DNA of 64,000 nt, from NCBI RefSeq assembly GCF_003996965.1, contig NZ_QWDM01000005.1, forward strand, positions 62,001-126,000. Direction: 5' to 3'. Of the stretch, positions 47,626-55,632 are shown piece by piece. The translations under genes and the position numbers were made by a program. Origin of the DNA: Flavobacterium cupreum. Lineage in GTDB: Bacteria > Bacteroidota > Bacteroidia > Flavobacteriales > Flavobacteriaceae. Position 1 is the stretch's first letter. The number at the start of each line of letters is the position of its first letter. The notes below the pieces were generated by a model. That model did not search any database and had not been told where the DNA came from. It was given only the letters and a program-made list of their open reading frames with translations.

Positions 47626-49071
47626 CTAATTGACTAAAACAGTCTTTGTTGCTTTTCCCTTATCGGTGATAATTTCAAAATAATAAACTCCTTTCGATAA
47701 AGCATTTACAGAAATAGTATTGCTTTTTTCTGTTTTAATTAACTGACCCAGTGTATTGTAAATATTAACTTTTTGTAATTCTAAATTTTCATTTAAAGTA
47801 ATATTTACCAATTCTGATGTAGGATTAGGATAGAGACTAAAATTTTCCATTACAAATTTATCTGTATTTAAGATAGTTGCTAAAGAATAAACCCTGACCT
47901 GACCTGTATAGGAACCATGCACAGTACTGGATATAGCTCCTATCGCTAAAGTTTTACCATTTGAAGATAAAGCAACAGCTCCACCACTATTATCACCTGC
48001 AGTTTCTCCATCAATATCAGATCCCATCTTTTTCCAGATGCCACCTACATTTTGATATATCCTGACATGTCCGGAACTTCTTCCGTTTTTTCCATAAGCA
48101 TAAATAGCACCAATAGCTAAGGTTTGACCATCAGAAGATAGAGCCACATCCGCTCCACTATAATCCCCGTATTCTTCCCCATTTATATCACTGCCTCTTT
48201 GTTTCCAAACTCCTCCGTTATTATAATAAACACGAACATGACCAGAATCTGATCCATTTCCATTATTTCTTGGAGCTCCAATGGCTAAAATAGTTCCATC
48301 TGACGATAGGGCTAAATTATTACCACTTAAGTCACCTGCAGCTTCTCCATTTAGATCCGCTCCAATTTGTATCCAGCTCCCTGAGTTGTAATGATATACC
48401 TTTACATGACCTGCATCTTCTCCACTTGCATCATTTTTAGGAGCTCCGATCGCTAGTGTAGTACCATCTGCAGAAAGAACCACCATTTTACCAAATTCAT
48501 CATTTGAAGCTGCACCGTTAATTTCACTTCCAATTTGTGTCCAATTACCTCCAACATTTTGATATACCCTTACCTGACCAGATTTAAGTACAGCACCATT
48601 TTTATTATAGGCTCCAACTGCTACTATAGAGCCATCATCAGAAAGAGCAACACTTTTTCCCGAAAAATCACCTTTTGATTCCCCATATATATTTCCAATT
48701 GAGATCCAAACACCCTCTACATTTTTAAATATACTGACACTTCCTGCATTGTCTGCTATTTTTGAATTTTGTGGATCTCCAAAAGCCAAAATGCTACCAT
48801 CACTGGATAGAGCAACACTATTTCCACTTAATCTACTGCTTTCCCCACTAGTCAGATTCGCGCCAATCTTAGTCCAAGTACCCTCTATATTACGATATGC
48901 CTGTACTACATTATGACCGATTCCACCACTGGCCATCACTGTCCCATCATCTGAAAGGGCCACACTTGAACCAAACTGATGATTGGCATCAATTCCATCT
49001 ATGTCTGTGCCGATTTGAGTCTGTCCAAAATTTAATAAAGGCAATAAAATTAAAAGTAAAGTTTTCTTCAT
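47626..49071 (-). CDS. T9SS-secreted seven-bladed beta-propeller (FG-GAP-like) protein
   Basis: 481 residues with signal peptide MKKTLLLILLPLLNFGQ. Seven repeats of about 52 residues follow, each with LS-x-DG-x-x-LAIGA-P ... GHVRVY-N-GG-W-x-Q-x-G-x-x-ING-E-x-x-D-SG-x-x-VAL; seven blades predict a closed propeller like integrin-alpha or FG-GAP repeats. The last 75 residues are a type A T9SS sorting domain (FSLYPNPTSELVNITLNENLELQKVNIYNTLGQLIK ... GVYYFEIITDKGKATKTVLVN). The mature protein should be outside the cell; the ligand is unknown. It is bracketed by 20-bp direct repeats and transcribed against its neighbour, which suggests a late arrival at this locus. Confidence 0.85.
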   Translation of the reverse strand: MKKTLLLILLPLLNFGQTQIGTDIDGIDANHQFGSSVALSDDGTVMASGGIGHNVVQAYRNIEGTWTKIGANLTSGESSRLSGNSVALSSDGSILAFGDPQNSKIADNAGSVSIFKNVEGVWISIGNIYGESKGDFSGKSVALSDDGSIVAVGAYNKNGAVLKSGQVRVYQNVGGNWTQIGSEINGAASNDEFGKMVVLSADGTTLAIGAPKNDASGEDAGHVKVYHYNSGSWIQIGADLNGEAAGDLSGNNLALSSDGTILAIGAPRNNGNGSDSGHVRVYYNNGGVWKQRGSDINGEEYGDYSGADVALSSDGQTLAIGAIYAYGKNGRSSGHVRIYQNVGGIWKKMGSDIDGETAGDNSGGAVALSSNGKTLAIGAISSTVHGSYTGQVRVYSLATILNTDKFVMENFSLYPNPTSELVNITLNENLELQKVNIYNTLGQLIKTEKSNTISVNALSKGVYYFEIITDKGKATKTVLVN

Positions 49072-49133
49072 AAGAATTTTTTTAAAAGATGAAGTGTAAA
49101 TATATACAAATTAGTAAGAAATTAGAAAAACAA

Positions 49134-49153
49134 AACAATCCTCTCAAAATCGT
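49134..49153 (+). repeat. 20-bp direct repeat, right copy
   Basis: AACAATCCTCTCAAAATCGT followed by TTAA; read in frame it gives Asn-Asn-Pro-Leu-Lys-Ile-Val-stop, the same tail as the DUF2007 protein. It lies 62 bp upstream of the propeller start. Confidence 0.9.
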
Positions 49154-49860
49154 TTAAACTGTTTCCTTTTTTTCATTCTCAAAATTTTTTTTCTCTTTTA
49201 AACTTTCAAAGTTGTCAACATATATTAAATACAACAAAAAGAAAATTTTAAATTTAATTAATTTTTGATGGTTATTATAGTGTGTTAATATCTCATATAA
49301 ATTTATTTTTAAATGTATTGAAATCAAGTTTTGCTTACTTATATAGAGTTATCAACATAGTTATATTTAGTTAAACGACTAATTTTTAAGCCTTTTTCAT
49401 TTTTAATTAACATTGGTTAACAACCAAAAATGGATTCATTTTGTAGATAACTTCATAACCTGAGTTTTGTTGAAAATGGCATTTTCGATATTGATAACTT
49501 TTCTAAAAATTCATCAAACTTTATTAGGTTTTTTCATTGCAGTTTTGGATTAGGTTTTTTTTCGACACGACCAAAAAAAACTTCTAATTTTCTATCCGAA
49601 CTTATTAACAAATAATGTTAATTTAAAGTTAACTGAATATCAACGAATTAGCTTTTGGTATTAACATTCTAAAATTTTAACAAAAATATTATTTATTTCT
49701 TATTGATTATCAGGTTCTTACAGAGATGTTAAGATTGTTGATAAGTGGTAATGTTTTGATTTGAAATGAGTTATATATAGATTTATTTTAACCATAAATA
49801 CTACAATATTTTACGTAAAGTCAAGAAAGCTAAAAAGGTTTAAACCTATTGAATTGCGGT
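49154..49860. other. AT-rich gene-free island B, candidate origin of replication
   Basis: About 700 bp with no gene and very low G+C. DnaA-box-like 9-mers: TTGTCAACA 49212-49220, TTATCAACA 49349-49357, TATTGATAA 49489-49497 (complement TTATCAATA), TTATTAACA 49602-49610 and TGTTGATAA 49737-49745 (complement of TTATCAACA). GGTTAACAACC at 49415 echoes words in island A. Gene direction changes from mostly minus to mostly plus here. No dnaA is adjacent, so oriC identity is inferred only. Confidence 0.35.
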
Positions 49861-49893
49861 GACAAAAATAGATTAAAAACGCATACAGTTTTT

Positions 49894-49973
49894 GCCACGA
49901 ATTGCACTAATTTCCACGAATTTGAATTGGAGATTAAAAAGAAAAAATAATTCGTATTCGTGCAATTCGTGGC
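49894..49973. repeat. REP-like palindrome, CCACGAATT type
   Basis: Perfect 14-bp arms GCCACGAATTGCAC and GTGCAATTCGTGGC span 80 bp, with an inner ACGAATT/AATTCGT pair. It lies in the rpiB leader. Such 'ccacgaatt' palindromes are recalled as a dispersed family in Flavobacterium. Confidence 0.75.
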
Positions 49974-50049
49974 GAACTTTTCTTTTCAAATAGATTTACT
50001 TCAAAATTGTTTAGTTAAATTTGCAAGACACAACTTAATAGTACTTACA

Positions 50050-50481
50050 ATGAAAATTTCAATAGGAAACGACCACGCAGGACCAGATTATAAAAAAGCA
50101 ATTGTTGCGATGCTGAAAGCAAAAGGCTACGAAGTAACTAATTATGGTACAGATTCTGAAGATTCTGTCGATTATCCTGATTTTGGACATCCGGTTGCGA
50201 ATGATATTTCTGAAGGTAAAGCTGATTTCGGAATTGTGATCTGCGGAAGCGGAAACGGAATTGCGATGACGGTTAACAAACACCCAAAAGTAAGAGCGGG
50301 TTTATGCTGGACCAAGGAAATTGCGTATTTAACCCGTTTGCATAATGACGCTAACATTGTCAGTATTCCGGCACGTTTTACATCGATCCCACAGGCCGTA
50401 GAAATAGTGGAAACATTTTTAAATACCGCATTTGAAGGTGGAAGACACCAAAACAGAGTGAATAAAATCGCCTGTCAGTAA
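50050..50481 (+). CDS. rpiB: Ribose-5-phosphate isomerase B
   Basis: 143 residues from the ATG at 50050 (MKISIGNDHAGPDYKKAIVAML); the longer frame from 49960 is repeat and leader DNA. RpiB interconverts ribose-5-phosphate and ribulose-5-phosphate in the pentose phosphate pathway. Marks: NDHAGPDYK, SVDYPDFGHPVANDISEGKADFGIVICGSGNGIAMTVNKHPKVRAGLCW with the catalytic Cys in ICGSGNG, and LHNDANIVSIPARFTS. A TAAATTTG -7 element at 50016-50023 lies 27 bp upstream. It is the first plus-strand gene of the right half of the window. Confidence 0.94.
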   Translation: MKISIGNDHAGPDYKKAIVAMLKAKGYEVTNYGTDSEDSVDYPDFGHPVANDISEGKADFGIVICGSGNGIAMTVNKHPKVRAGLCWTKEIAYLTRLHNDANIVSIPARFTSIPQAVEIVETFLNTAFEGGRHQNRVNKIACQ

Positions 50482-50622
50482 AAAGTCAAAAAAAAAACGG
50501 GTGCTGCGCACCAAATAAGATAACACACCGGGCGGATTTTTTAATTCTTCCGGTTTTTTTATGTAAAATCCTTAAAACGAGTTTGTTATATCCTTTTTTT
50601 GAGTTATTAACATTGTTAACAA

Positions 50623-50892
50623 CTAGATTTTAGGATATAATTTGAGGTAAACCAGGACAAGCTGAGCTAAAAAAATGATCGTAAATTTTATAATAAAAGA
50701 GTATTTACCCGTTTTATGCCTAAAAAGCAACATTGCCAGTAATAGTCCGATGGAGCCGCCAAATAAAGCAGCTGCCAATAGTGTATTTTCAGAAATTCGG
50801 GATTTATGTCTGACAGCCAAATATTTATCGTAACCTCCTAAGATAAATGCAATACTATTTACAATAAAAAAAAACAGTAATAAAACTTCCAT
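50623..50892 (-). CDS. DUF1294 small membrane protein
   Basis: 89 residues. EVLLLFFFIVNSIAFILGGYDKYLAVRHKSRISENTLLAAALFGGSIGLLLAMLLFRHKTGKYSFIIKF matches the DUF1294 pattern, where GGYDKYLA, R-ISE-LL, GGSIG and FRHKTxK are the conserved blocks. Two or three membrane helices are predicted. Function is unknown. It is a single gene on the minus strand between rpiB and tex. Confidence 0.85.
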   Translation of the reverse strand: MEVLLLFFFIVNSIAFILGGYDKYLAVRHKSRISENTLLAAALFGGSIGLLLAMLLFRHKTGKYSFIIKFTIIFLAQLVLVYLKLYPKI

Positions 50893-51006
50893 TGGCTTAA
50901 AATTAGAAACAAAGATATTATTTTAGCCGGGTGATTACTTAATCTGTTGATTGTTTTAAGAAACAGATTATATCATTTTCTAATCAAGAAATTATTTCAT
51001 TAAAGT

Positions 51007-53130
51007 ATGACTAATATTCAATTCATTGCCAGAACTGTTCAGACAGCGGCAGTTAACATTCAAAATACGGTAAAATTATTAGAGGAAGACTGTACGATTC
51101 CGTTTATTTCCCGTTACCGAAAAGATACTACCGGAAATCTTGATGAAGTTCAGATCGAACAGATTGCCAAGCTTCAGAAAGACTATGAAGCGATTGTAAA
51201 ACGTAAAGAAGCCGTTCTGAAATCAATCGAAGAACAGAAAGCACTTACGCCGGAATTAAAACAAAAGATAGAACAAAGTTTTGATTTACAGGAAATAGAA
51301 GATTTTTATCTTCCTTATAAAAAGAAGAAAAAAACCAAAGCCGATGTTGCGCGCGAATTTGGTTTGGAACCATTGGCCAAAATTATCATGTCTGAAAACG
51401 ATGTTGATGTTGACTTTATTTCAACACAATACATCAATGAAAATGTGATTAATGAAGAAGCAGCGATGCAAGGCGCCCGTGATATTGTTGCGGAATGGAT
51501 CAATGAGAATATTTATGTTCGTAAACAATTGCGAAGATTGTTTCAGCGCAAAGCAACTATCGGAACCAAAGTTGTAAAAAAGAAAAGCGAAGAAGAGGGA
51601 GCACAAAAATTCAGTCAGTATTTTGATTGGGAAGAACCGTTGACAAAAGCGCCTTCACACCGGTTATTAGCGATGCTTCGTGCAGAAAATGAAGGTTTTG
51701 TTAAAATGAAAGTGGAGGTTGATATCGATGAAGCCTATGATGTTATTGACGAAATAGTCATTAAAAAACAAAACAGCACCACGGCACATTTGCAGTTAGC
51801 GATTGAAGACAGTTACAAACGACTGCTGAATCCGGCGATTGGAAATGAAACTTTGCAGGAAGCCAAAGCAAAGGCAGATGCCAATTCAATTCAGGTTTTT
51901 GCCAACAATTTAGGGCAGTTATTATTGACACCGCCTTTGGGGGAGAAACGTATTCTGGCAATAGACCCTGGTTTCAGAAGCGGTTGTAAAGTAGTTTGCC
52001 TGGACGAAAAAGGAGATTTATTATATAACGAAACTATTTACCCGCACGCCCCTCAGAATGAGGAAGCCATGGCGATCAAGAAAATCCGTTCGATGGTAAA
52101 TGCGTATCAGATTGACGCTATTTCTATCGGAAACGGAACGGCTTCGCGCGAAACTGAATTTTTTATCAAAAAAATCGCGTTCGACAAACCGATACAGGTT
52201 TTCATCGTTTCCGAGGCAGGAGCGTCGGTATATTCGGCATCAAAAATTGCGCGTGAAGAATTTCCTAATTATGATGTAACGGTTCGTGGTTCAGTTTCTA
52301 TCGGGAGAAGACTTTCCGATCCTCTGGCCGAATTGGTAAAAATTGACCCAAAAGCAATTGGAGTAGGGCAGTACCAGCATGATGTCGATCAGACCAAACT
52401 AAAAGAAGAATTGGATAACACGGTTATTCGTTGCGTAAACTCGGTGGGTATTAATATCAATACGGCAAGTAAACATTTACTAAGTTATGTGAGTGGAATT
52501 GGAGAGAAACTGGCCGAAAACATTGTGCAGTACCGTTCCGAAAATGGCCCTTTCGAGGACAGGAAACAGTTGAAAAAAGTACCACGCCTGGGCGATAAGG
52601 CTTATCAGCAAGGGGCGGCATTTATCAGGATTTCAAATGCGAAAAATCCGTTAGACAATTCTGCGGTGCATCCTGAAGCCTATCCAGTTGTTGAAAAAAT
52701 GGCAAAAGATTTGAAAATTTCGGTAAACGACTTAATTGCGAACAAAGAGAAAACAGCGCTGATTAAAGCCGAAAATTATATAACACCTGAAATTGGTTTA
52801 CTAACCCTGAAAGACATCATCAAAGAGCTTGAAAAACCCGGACTGGACCCAAGAAAGTCGGCCAAGGTTTTTGAATTTGATGCGAATGTAAAATCGATCA
52901 AAGATTTAAGAACCGGAATGATTTTACCGGGGATTGTGAATAACATTACCAATTTTGGATGCTTTGTTGATATCGGAATCAAAGAAAGCGGACTGGTTCA
53001 TATTTCACAGCTCAAAGCCGGTTTTGTAAGCGATGTAAACGAAGTGGTAAAATTACACCAGCACGTTGATGTAAAGGTCACGGAAGTGGATGAGGACAGA
53101 AAGAGAATTCAGCTGACGATGGTATTGTAA
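51007..53130 (+). CDS. tex: RNA-binding transcriptional accessory protein Tex
   Basis: 707 residues. Tex family proteins bind nucleic acid and modulate transcription. The N-terminal part reads LEEDCTIPFISRYRKDTTGNLDEVQIEQI and EIEDFYLPYKKKKKTKADVAREFGLEPL. The YqgF-like domain is ILAIDPGFRSGCKVVCLDEKG with HDVDQTKLKEELDNTVIRCVN; the helix-hairpin-helix is INTASKHLLSYVSGIGEKLAENIVQYR; the C-terminal S1 domain is GMILPGIVNNITNFGCFVDIGIKESGLVHISQL. All domains and the normal length are present. It is a single gene, convergent with the GH8 gene, with a perfect 16-bp hairpin between. Confidence 0.95.
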   Translation: MTNIQFIARTVQTAAVNIQNTVKLLEEDCTIPFISRYRKDTTGNLDEVQIEQIAKLQKDYEAIVKRKEAVLKSIEEQKALTPELKQKIEQSFDLQEIEDFYLPYKKKKKTKADVAREFGLEPLAKIIMSENDVDVDFISTQYINENVINEEAAMQGARDIVAEWINENIYVRKQLRRLFQRKATIGTKVVKKKSEEEGAQKFSQYFDWEEPLTKAPSHRLLAMLRAENEGFVKMKVEVDIDEAYDVIDEIVIKKQNSTTAHLQLAIEDSYKRLLNPAIGNETLQEAKAKADANSIQVFANNLGQLLLTPPLGEKRILAIDPGFRSGCKVVCLDEKGDLLYNETIYPHAPQNEEAMAIKKIRSMVNAYQIDAISIGNGTASRETEFFIKKIAFDKPIQVFIVSEAGASVYSASKIAREEFPNYDVTVRGSVSIGRRLSDPLAELVKIDPKAIGVGQYQHDVDQTKLKEELDNTVIRCVNSVGININTASKHLLSYVSGIGEKLAENIVQYRSENGPFEDRKQLKKVPRLGDKAYQQGAAFIRISNAKNPLDNSAVHPEAYPVVEKMAKDLKISVNDLIANKEKTALIKAENYITPEIGLLTLKDIIKELEKPGLDPRKSAKVFEFDANVKSIKDLRTGMILPGIVNNITNFGCFVDIGIKESGLVHISQLKAGFVSDVNEVVKLHQHVDVKVTEVDEDRKRIQLTMVL

Positions 53131-53180
53131 AATCAAATTCCAAGAAAAAAAATTCCAAATTCCAACTGGAATAGGTATAA

Positions 53181-53216
53181 AAAACTCCCAAATTACGATT
53201 GTAATTTGGGAGTTTT
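53181..53216. terminator. Bidirectional terminator between tex and GH8
   Basis: AAAACTCCCAAATTAC and GTAATTTGGGAGTTTT pair perfectly over 16 bp with a 4-nt loop. Very similar to the hairpin at 54672-54709, on the other side of GH8. Confidence 0.88.
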
Positions 53217-53229
53217 AATTTTTATGAAA

Positions 53230-54624
53230 TTACTTTAGAATCACTTTTTTCGTGACACTTTTAGTATCATTTGTAATTTTGATTAAATATAAGCCGGAGG
53301 AATGGCTGGCTAAATTTATCTCCGTGTTTTCAGAAGTGGTCTTCAGCTCTGAAATAACTTTTCCCTGTGGGGAGATTACGGCTATTATTGATTTTGCGGG
53401 CGCAAAAACCGTAAACTTGTCACTACTTGGATTCGGATATAAAGTTACTGTTGCTTTTTCTAATTCGAAATCATTGTTAGATAAAGTAGCATTTTGAGGC
53501 AAATAGAAATTACCCGTCAATAGGAACATGTAGAGCGTTTTTAGTGTTTGGTTAAAATAATTCTTAGGTTCGTTTAATGCATTTAAATCGTTATAAGAAG
53601 CGTCTAAATGGGCCTGATTTTCCCCTGCCATTGCAGCACAGGCAAAAGCACCAACGAAAGTAGCATTATGCCATTGCCCGGTTACACTGCCATCCTGGTT
53701 ATAACCATCTTTTATATTGCCGGAACCTCCAAGATTTACCCGTACAAAATCGGATGATTTTTTGGCGTAGGTTTTTGCATCAGCAGTGCCGTACCAGACA
53801 TAATCAACCGCAATACGCCAGGGCGTTCTGGCAGCATCGTAATTATAGGTTTTCCCTCCGTTTTTATATCCGGATGCTTCAGAAGAATAGGCTCCGGACG
53901 CCTGGCACCAGTCGGAAACGAGAGCACCGGCGGCATTGTTTTGGGTTAAATTATTGTTGATCACCGTGTATGATTTTGCTGCAACGGCATTCCAAAAAGT
54001 GCTGTCATTCGTAAAATTTCCAAAAGCTCTGTAATAGGCAGGTGAGAAATAAGAAGGGTTTGTAATCTGGCTTCCGCCGAACTGATCTCCGGGTTTTAGT
54101 ACAAAAGTATTCGCTTCAACTTCATGGGTTTTGATGGCGGCAATTAATGTTTTGGCATCATTTTTATAATTAATATTTCCTGTGCTTCCCCATTGGTAGT
54201 CTGCGACAATCAGGGCAAAGGCAGCATCCAGTTCGGCATCGGTTGCGCCATTGGCACCGTTAATTCCGGAACAGCCGTTGATTTTCCAGTTCATCACGCC
54301 ATTCGCATTAACATTGTCTTTATAGTAAAGCCAAAGACCGTCAAATAATGTTTTGTCGGCTGCATAGGCAGAAAGCAGCATTCCGTATCCGATTCCTTCA
54401 GAGACAGTTTCAGAAGTATTGTCAAATTTTATTCTGTACCGTTCATTAGAACAGGCTTCAGCAAAATTCTCTTTCCAGAGATTGTAATTGTTTAACGCAT
54501 CCTGGCTATTTCTGGTCGAAGCCATACTGCCATTGTTGAATACAAAATTGGCAGGAAAAGATTGCTTTTGTGCATAACTTTCGAGACACAACAAAGCAAT
54601 ACTAATCAGAAGTAGATTTTTCAT
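53230..54624 (-). CDS. Secreted GH8 glycoside hydrolase with T9SS type A domain
   Basis: 464 residues with signal peptide MKNLLLISIALLCLESYAQ. The GH8 catalytic domain spans about residues 25-380. The general acid glutamate lies in TVSEGIGYGMLLSAYAADK, the other catalytic or subsite residues in GATDAELDAAFALIVADYQWG and YNYDAARTPWRIAVDYVWYG, all GH8 signatures. Enzymes of the family cut beta-1,4 glucans, xylan or chitosan with inversion; which one cannot be told. The last 75 residues (VTLYPNPSSDKFTVFAPAKSIIAVISPQGKVISEL ... SGLYLIKITNDTKSVTKKVILK) are a type A T9SS sorting domain, so the enzyme should be secreted. Isolated between tex and tatA on the minus strand. Confidence 0.9.
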   Translation of the reverse strand: MKNLLLISIALLCLESYAQKQSFPANFVFNNGSMASTRNSQDALNNYNLWKENFAEACSNERYRIKFDNTSETVSEGIGYGMLLSAYAADKTLFDGLWLYYKDNVNANGVMNWKINGCSGINGANGATDAELDAAFALIVADYQWGSTGNINYKNDAKTLIAAIKTHEVEANTFVLKPGDQFGGSQITNPSYFSPAYYRAFGNFTNDSTFWNAVAAKSYTVINNNLTQNNAAGALVSDWCQASGAYSSEASGYKNGGKTYNYDAARTPWRIAVDYVWYGTADAKTYAKKSSDFVRVNLGGSGNIKDGYNQDGSVTGQWHNATFVGAFACAAMAGENQAHLDASYNDLNALNEPKNYFNQTLKTLYMFLLTGNFYLPQNATLSNNDFELEKATVTLYPNPSSDKFTVFAPAKSIIAVISPQGKVISELKTTSENTEINLASHSSGLYLIKITNDTKSVTKKVILK

Positions 54625-54671
54625 AATTATTATTGATTAAATTTGGGACTCTAAAAGTAAGAATTTTTAGA

Positions 54672-54709
54672 TATAAAAAAAATCCCAAACTACAAATGTA
54701 ATTTGGGAT
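54672..54709 (-). terminator. Terminator of tatA
   Basis: Near-palindrome ATCCCAAACTACA...TGTAATTTGGGAT with a T-run on the minus strand. It shares 23 of 28 positions with the hairpin at 53184-53211. Confidence 0.78.
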
Positions 54710-54729
54710 CTGTCATAAGAAATGATTTC

Positions 54730-54909
54730 TTATTTAGTTTCTTCTTCTTTTTTAACTGCAGGAGCTGATTGATCATCTTTAGCAGCATTTTTAAATTCCT
54801 TAATTCCGCTTCCTAAACCTTTCATTAATTCCGGAATTTTTTTACCTCCAAAAAGTAATATCACGATACCTACTATTACGAGGATTTCTGTAAGACCTAA
54901 TCTTCCCAT
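54730..54909 (-). CDS. tatA: Twin-arginine translocase subunit TatA
   Basis: 59 residues, minus strand, ATG at 54909, stop at 54730. [20 protein letters not shown] is the single membrane helix with the Glu near its start typical of Bacteroidota Tat[21 protein letters not shown] is the conserved amphipathic helix ([12 protein letters not shown]-xx-KEFK), followed by a Lys/Glu-rich tail. TatA forms the pore for folded-protein export. tatC is not in the window. It has a terminator at 54672. The 211-bp gap to the next plus-strand gene holds the divergent promoters. Confidence 0.93.
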   Translation of the reverse strand: MGRLGLTEILVIVGIVILLFGGKKIPELMKGLGSGIKEFKNAAKDDQSAPAVKKEEETK

Positions 54910-55120
54910 GGTTTGTATATTTAATGCCTAAGCAAATTGTTTTCTAATTGTACCGCAAATGTATATAGAATATACGAAGAACAAGAGTGTTTGGTTTAAA
55001 ATATTTGGTTTTAATAGCGTTAAATATTCTTTAAAATTATAATTTAAGAACATTCGCTTAATTTTGATACGCATCAACACAGTGATTAATTCTTATATTT
55101 GCTCGTGTAAACAACCAAAG

Positions 55121-55621
55121 ATGGCTAAGAAGAAATTTAATTTCAGGAAAAAATTATTCGTCAAAAACCGATTGGTAATTTTGAATGTAGATACCTTTGA
55201 AGAGATTTTTTCGTTCAAACTGACCCTGATGAACGTCTTTGTCATTTTTTCGCTTGGCGGAATATTTTTAATTTTAATCACCACCTTTATTATTGCTTTT
55301 ACCTCTTTGCGGGAATTTATTCCCGGATATTCTTCTTCTCAACTGAAGAAAAATGCAACCGAATTAGCTATAAAATCGGATTCACTGGAAAGGGCCTTAA
55401 AGAAAAATGAACTTTATATAAAAGGAATCCAGAAAGTTTTAAGAGGTGAACTGGAGTATGCGAAATTTAATAAAGATTCTATTCTGTCTGAAACAGAAGA
55501 AACGCCTGATCTTGACATGAAAGCTTCTGAGGAAGAAATTAAATTGCGGGAAGAAGTAGCGAAAACAGAAAAAGAATCGGGAGAAAAAGACCAGAATAAA
55601 AACAAAAGTGACAAAAAATAA
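55121..55621 (+). CDS. Membrane protein resembling the N-terminus of an M23-type peptidase
   Basis: 166 residues from the ATG at 55121 (MAKKKFNFRKKLF); an upstream start at 55064 is unlikely. One membrane helix (about residues 38-62, LMNVFVIFSLGGIFLILITTFIIAF) is followed by TSLREFIPGYSSSQLKKNATELAIKSDSLERALKKNELYIKGIQKVLRGE, a segment I recognise from the N-terminal, membrane-anchored part of Bacteroidota LytM/M23 endopeptidases. The catalytic M23 domain is absent; the rest is a Lys/Glu-rich tail ending KKSDKK. In related genomes the M23-like gene lies between tatA and GH3, as here, so this may be a catalytically dead descendant. A TATATTTG -7 element at 55094-55101 precedes it. The next gene starts 11 bp downstream. 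Confidence 0.65.
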   Translation: MAKKKFNFRKKLFVKNRLVILNVDTFEEIFSFKLTLMNVFVIFSLGGIFLILITTFIIAFTSLREFIPGYSSSQLKKNATELAIKSDSLERALKKNELYIKGIQKVLRGELEYAKFNKDSILSETEETPDLDMKASEEEIKLREEVAKTEKESGEKDQNKNKSDKK

Positions 55622-55632
55622 GATCGATAAAA

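Noticed and set aside
49960..50049. Longer rpiB N-terminus (30 extra residues)
   Set aside because: The extension is read from the REP-like palindrome and leader; RpiB proteins start at the MKISIGNDHAG position.
50500..50512. GGTGCTGCGCACC hairpin after rpiB as a terminator
   Set aside because: Stem is only 5 bp and no T-run follows directly; too weak to list.
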